This document shows, in pieces, positions 14,841 through 16,356 of a DNA stretch of 16,356 nucleotides (positions are counted from its first letter, which is position 1; every line of letters starts with the position of its first letter). The notes below the pieces were generated by a model that was not told where the DNA came from, searched no databases, and worked only from the letters and a program-made list of their open reading frames with translations. The stretch spans positions 1 to 16,356 of the forward strand of contig RFQF01000018.1 of NCBI GenBank assembly GCA_009925805.1, written 5' to 3'. Source of the stretch: Flavobacteriia bacterium (GTDB lineage: Bacteria; Bacteroidota; Bacteroidia; Flavobacteriales_D; Crocinitomicaceae). A program made the position numbers and the translations under genes.

Positions 14841-14869
14841 AAAAAAGGCCATCCGAATGGATAGCCTTT
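14841..14869 (-). terminator. rho-independent terminator of the T9SS cargo gene
   Basis: Arms AAAGGC-C-ATCC (14844-14854) and GGAT-A-GCCTTT (14859-14869) enclose the loop GAAT. Read on the minus strand the inner pair is a U-G wobble, giving an 11-bp stem followed by UUU plus further U/A, 19 nt after the stop at 14888. It has the same design as the mdh terminator. Confidence 0.85.
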
Positions 14870-14887
14870 CATTCAAAACCAATAAGG

Positions 14888-16356
14888 TTAATACTTTATG
14901 AATTTCGTTGTTTGACTTTCTTTGGCAGAAACCAACTTCACAATGTACGTGCCCACAGGAAGGTCATCGGAATCCAACGACAACTCATTTTTTCCTGCGG
15001 CTAAATTCGATTTCTGTAGTTCCTTTACTAAACTTCCCGTTATCGAATAAATACCTACCTCGACGGAGCCTGATTTAGACAACTCAAAACTTAACGTCGT
15101 ATTTCCTTTTGTAGGATTCGGATAGGTAATCATATTCGAAAGCACCTTGGTATTTGCATTACTGCTGTTCTCACCGATTCCCAAATAGGATGCTGATTTC
15201 CAAATTCCTCGGCCAAAGGTACCAATGTAAATTTCTCCCGGTCTATTATTCCCTTCTTGAAAAGTTCTCCAACTTTGACGTACCTCAACCACCATTGTTC
15301 CCTCGAACCCGGTAGAGGCATTTTGCCAGGAAACTCCACCGTTTTCGGTATAGAAAACTCCCTCTGAAGTCCCTACAACAATTCGGTTTGCATTATCACG
15401 ATCAATAATTCCGTCATAGCACGCTGGTTGCCCACCCACAACGATGGAAGGTAAAGCGGTAAACGTTGGTGCCCCGGAAGTCGCATTTAAGGATCTTCGA
15501 TTTACCCCATTGAAGCCGGCAAAACAAATTATGTCGTCTTGGTTGGATGGATTAACAGCTATTCCTTCGTAGTTTGTGGTCGCGATTTTGGTTGCGGTGG
15601 TATAGGACGGTGAAGTGGCTTGGCCCCCGGTTCCAACAAAGCCTACTTTTGAAATGAAATTTGGGTCACTTGAATAAACACTTCCTAACCCATCAATTCT
15701 CCAGATACCGTTCGAAGCAGAAACGTAGCAATGCTCTAAATTTTTAGAAAACTCCACATCCACCGAACCGCCTCCGGTGCCTATTCCGCGCGCAACACAA
15801 GCCCATTGTACGTTGGTTACAGAAAGACGAAGTGCATTTCTTGTTCCCCAAAGTTCGCCACCGTTGGCATTAACAAACACCAAAAACCAAGACTGAAATG
15901 GATCTGCCACACGAAGCGTATCCCAAGTAACGTTATAGATTACCGTATCACCGCCCATAGCCACAGTCTCACCGGTCGCCGGATTCTGTCCATAATTCAC
16001 CCCACCAACTGTCAGCGCAGGATTGTAATGCAAGGTGTCGTCAAAATAGTAATTGGCAGTAGCAAAGAAACTGATTGAATCTCCGGATGATTTACTTGGA
16101 ATGCGAATGAGGTCTCCCGTAACATAGTTCTTATTCGCGATATACGTTACTGAATCTTTGGAATTGGGATCAAAATACTCTGCCAAAAAGACTTCCGAGT
16201 GAAATGGATGGTTCGGGCTTCCATCGGTTCCTGGTGGGTCATAAGAACTTGGCAGCGTTGGTTCAAACTTCGACCACGTATTTCCTTTATCCCCTGACCT
16301 TGAAATGCTGTTGTAGTAAATCGTTGAAAACATAACAGCAGGATTAAAATACGATA
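14888..16356 (-). CDS. secreted beta-propeller protein with T9SS type A sorting domain, 5' truncated by window
   Basis: The frame is open through the window end (preceding codons read SYFNPAV), so the ATG at 16333 is internal; about 488 residues are visible. The middle part is rich in short beta strands with Asp-box/BNR-like loops, SRSGDKGNTW near the start of the visible part and TENGGVSWQNAS near residue 335, plus IYIGTFGRGIWK. This indicates a sortilin/sialidase-like propeller. The last ~80 residues are a Por secretion tail: ITYPNPTKGNTTLSFELSKS, then VEVGIYSITGSLVKEL, LPVGTYIVKLVSA and the end TTKFIKY. That domain is recognised by the type IX secretion system and removed as the cargo is attached or released. 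The visible part shows no obvious catalytic motif; adhesion or substrate binding is likely. A terminator follows 19 nt downstream. Confidence 0.92.
   Translation of the reverse strand, partial: SYFNPAVMFSTIYYNSISRSGDKGNTWSKFEPTLPSSYDPPGTDGSPNHPFHSEVFLAEYFDPNSKDSVTYIANKNYVTGDLIRIPSKSSGDSISFFATANYYFDDTLHYNPALTVGGVNYGQNPATGETVAMGGDTVIYNVTWDTLRVADPFQSWFLVFVNANGGELWGTRNALRLSVTNVQWACVARGIGTGGGSVDVEFSKNLEHCYVSASNGIWRIDGLGSVYSSDPNFISKVGFVGTGGQATSPSYTTATKIATTNYEGIAVNPSNQDDIICFAGFNGVNRRSLNATSGAPTFTALPSIVVGGQPACYDGIIDRDNANRIVVGTSEGVFYTENGGVSWQNASTGFEGTMVVEVRQSWRTFQEGNNRPGEIYIGTFGRGIWKSASYLGIGENSSNANTKVLSNMITYPNPTKGNTTLSFELSKSGSVEVGIYSITGSLVKELQKSNLAAGKNELSLDSDDLPVGTYIVKLVSAKESQTTKFIKY

Noticed and set aside
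1..16356. CRISPR arrays, tRNA/rRNA genes, transposases, integrases, toxin-antitoxin pairs or defence genes
   Set aside because: No tandem spaced repeats, cloverleaf genes, mobile-element proteins or known defence motifs were found on either strand; nearly all sequence is explained by the listed genes.

Overview
The window looks like a chromosomal segment of a Bacteroidota bacterium, most likely Flavobacteriales (Cryomorphaceae/Crocinitomicaceae-like; the family is a guess). Supporting signs are a protein with a type IX secretion (Por secretion tail) sorting domain, a DUF4301 protein, a rhomboid with a C-terminal DUF6576 tail, a CHU_C/gliding-type C-terminal domain, exact matches to the Bacteroidetes -7 promoter box TAnnTTTG, and no Shine-Dalgarno sequences before starts. 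I see no rRNA, tRNA, CRISPR array, transposase, phage gene or attachment site. Gene content is housekeeping or core-accessory, not a mobile island.

Layout. 1-1206 (+): 3' end of an RND efflux permease. 1203-2588 (-): DUF4301 protein, overlapping the RND gene tail to tail by 4 nt. 2615-3385 (+): SAM-dependent methyltransferase, diverging from the DUF4301 gene across only 26 nt. 3382-5716 (-): a three-gene unit of an exported protein, an ECF sigma factor and a membrane anti-sigma-like partner broken by a frameshift. 5816-7219 (+): a beta-helix lipoprotein. 7269-8207 (-): malate dehydrogenase with a terminator. 8305-9829 (+): a second ECF sigma factor and a one-TM protein with a gliding-type C-terminal domain, the latter disrupted. 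9908-14733 (+): a tightly packed operon of mutL (disrupted), two rhomboid proteases, a membrane-anchored endonuclease/exonuclease/phosphatase protein and a small class I glutamine amidotransferase. 14888-16356 (-): the C-terminal part of a secreted T9SS cargo protein.

The most notable signal is that three genes are broken at nucleotide level: the anti-sigma-like gene (+1 frameshift near 3628), the sigma-linked CHU_C gene (frame change near 9460-9470, with its expected PKD-like middle missing) and mutL (frame change at about 10480-10492, with roughly 75-100 conserved residues missing). If mutL is truly broken the lineage should be a mutator, which could account for the other lesions. The alternative is local assembly or consensus error. 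Two 8-T runs elsewhere sit in intact frames, which argues against general homopolymer error. I do not see a clearly undescribed defence or mobile system here. The better novelty candidates are the nucleotidyltransferase-like motif set in the DUF4301 protein, the exported protein placed first in an ECF sigma operon, and a repeated terminator design whose G-U wobble reveals its working strand.
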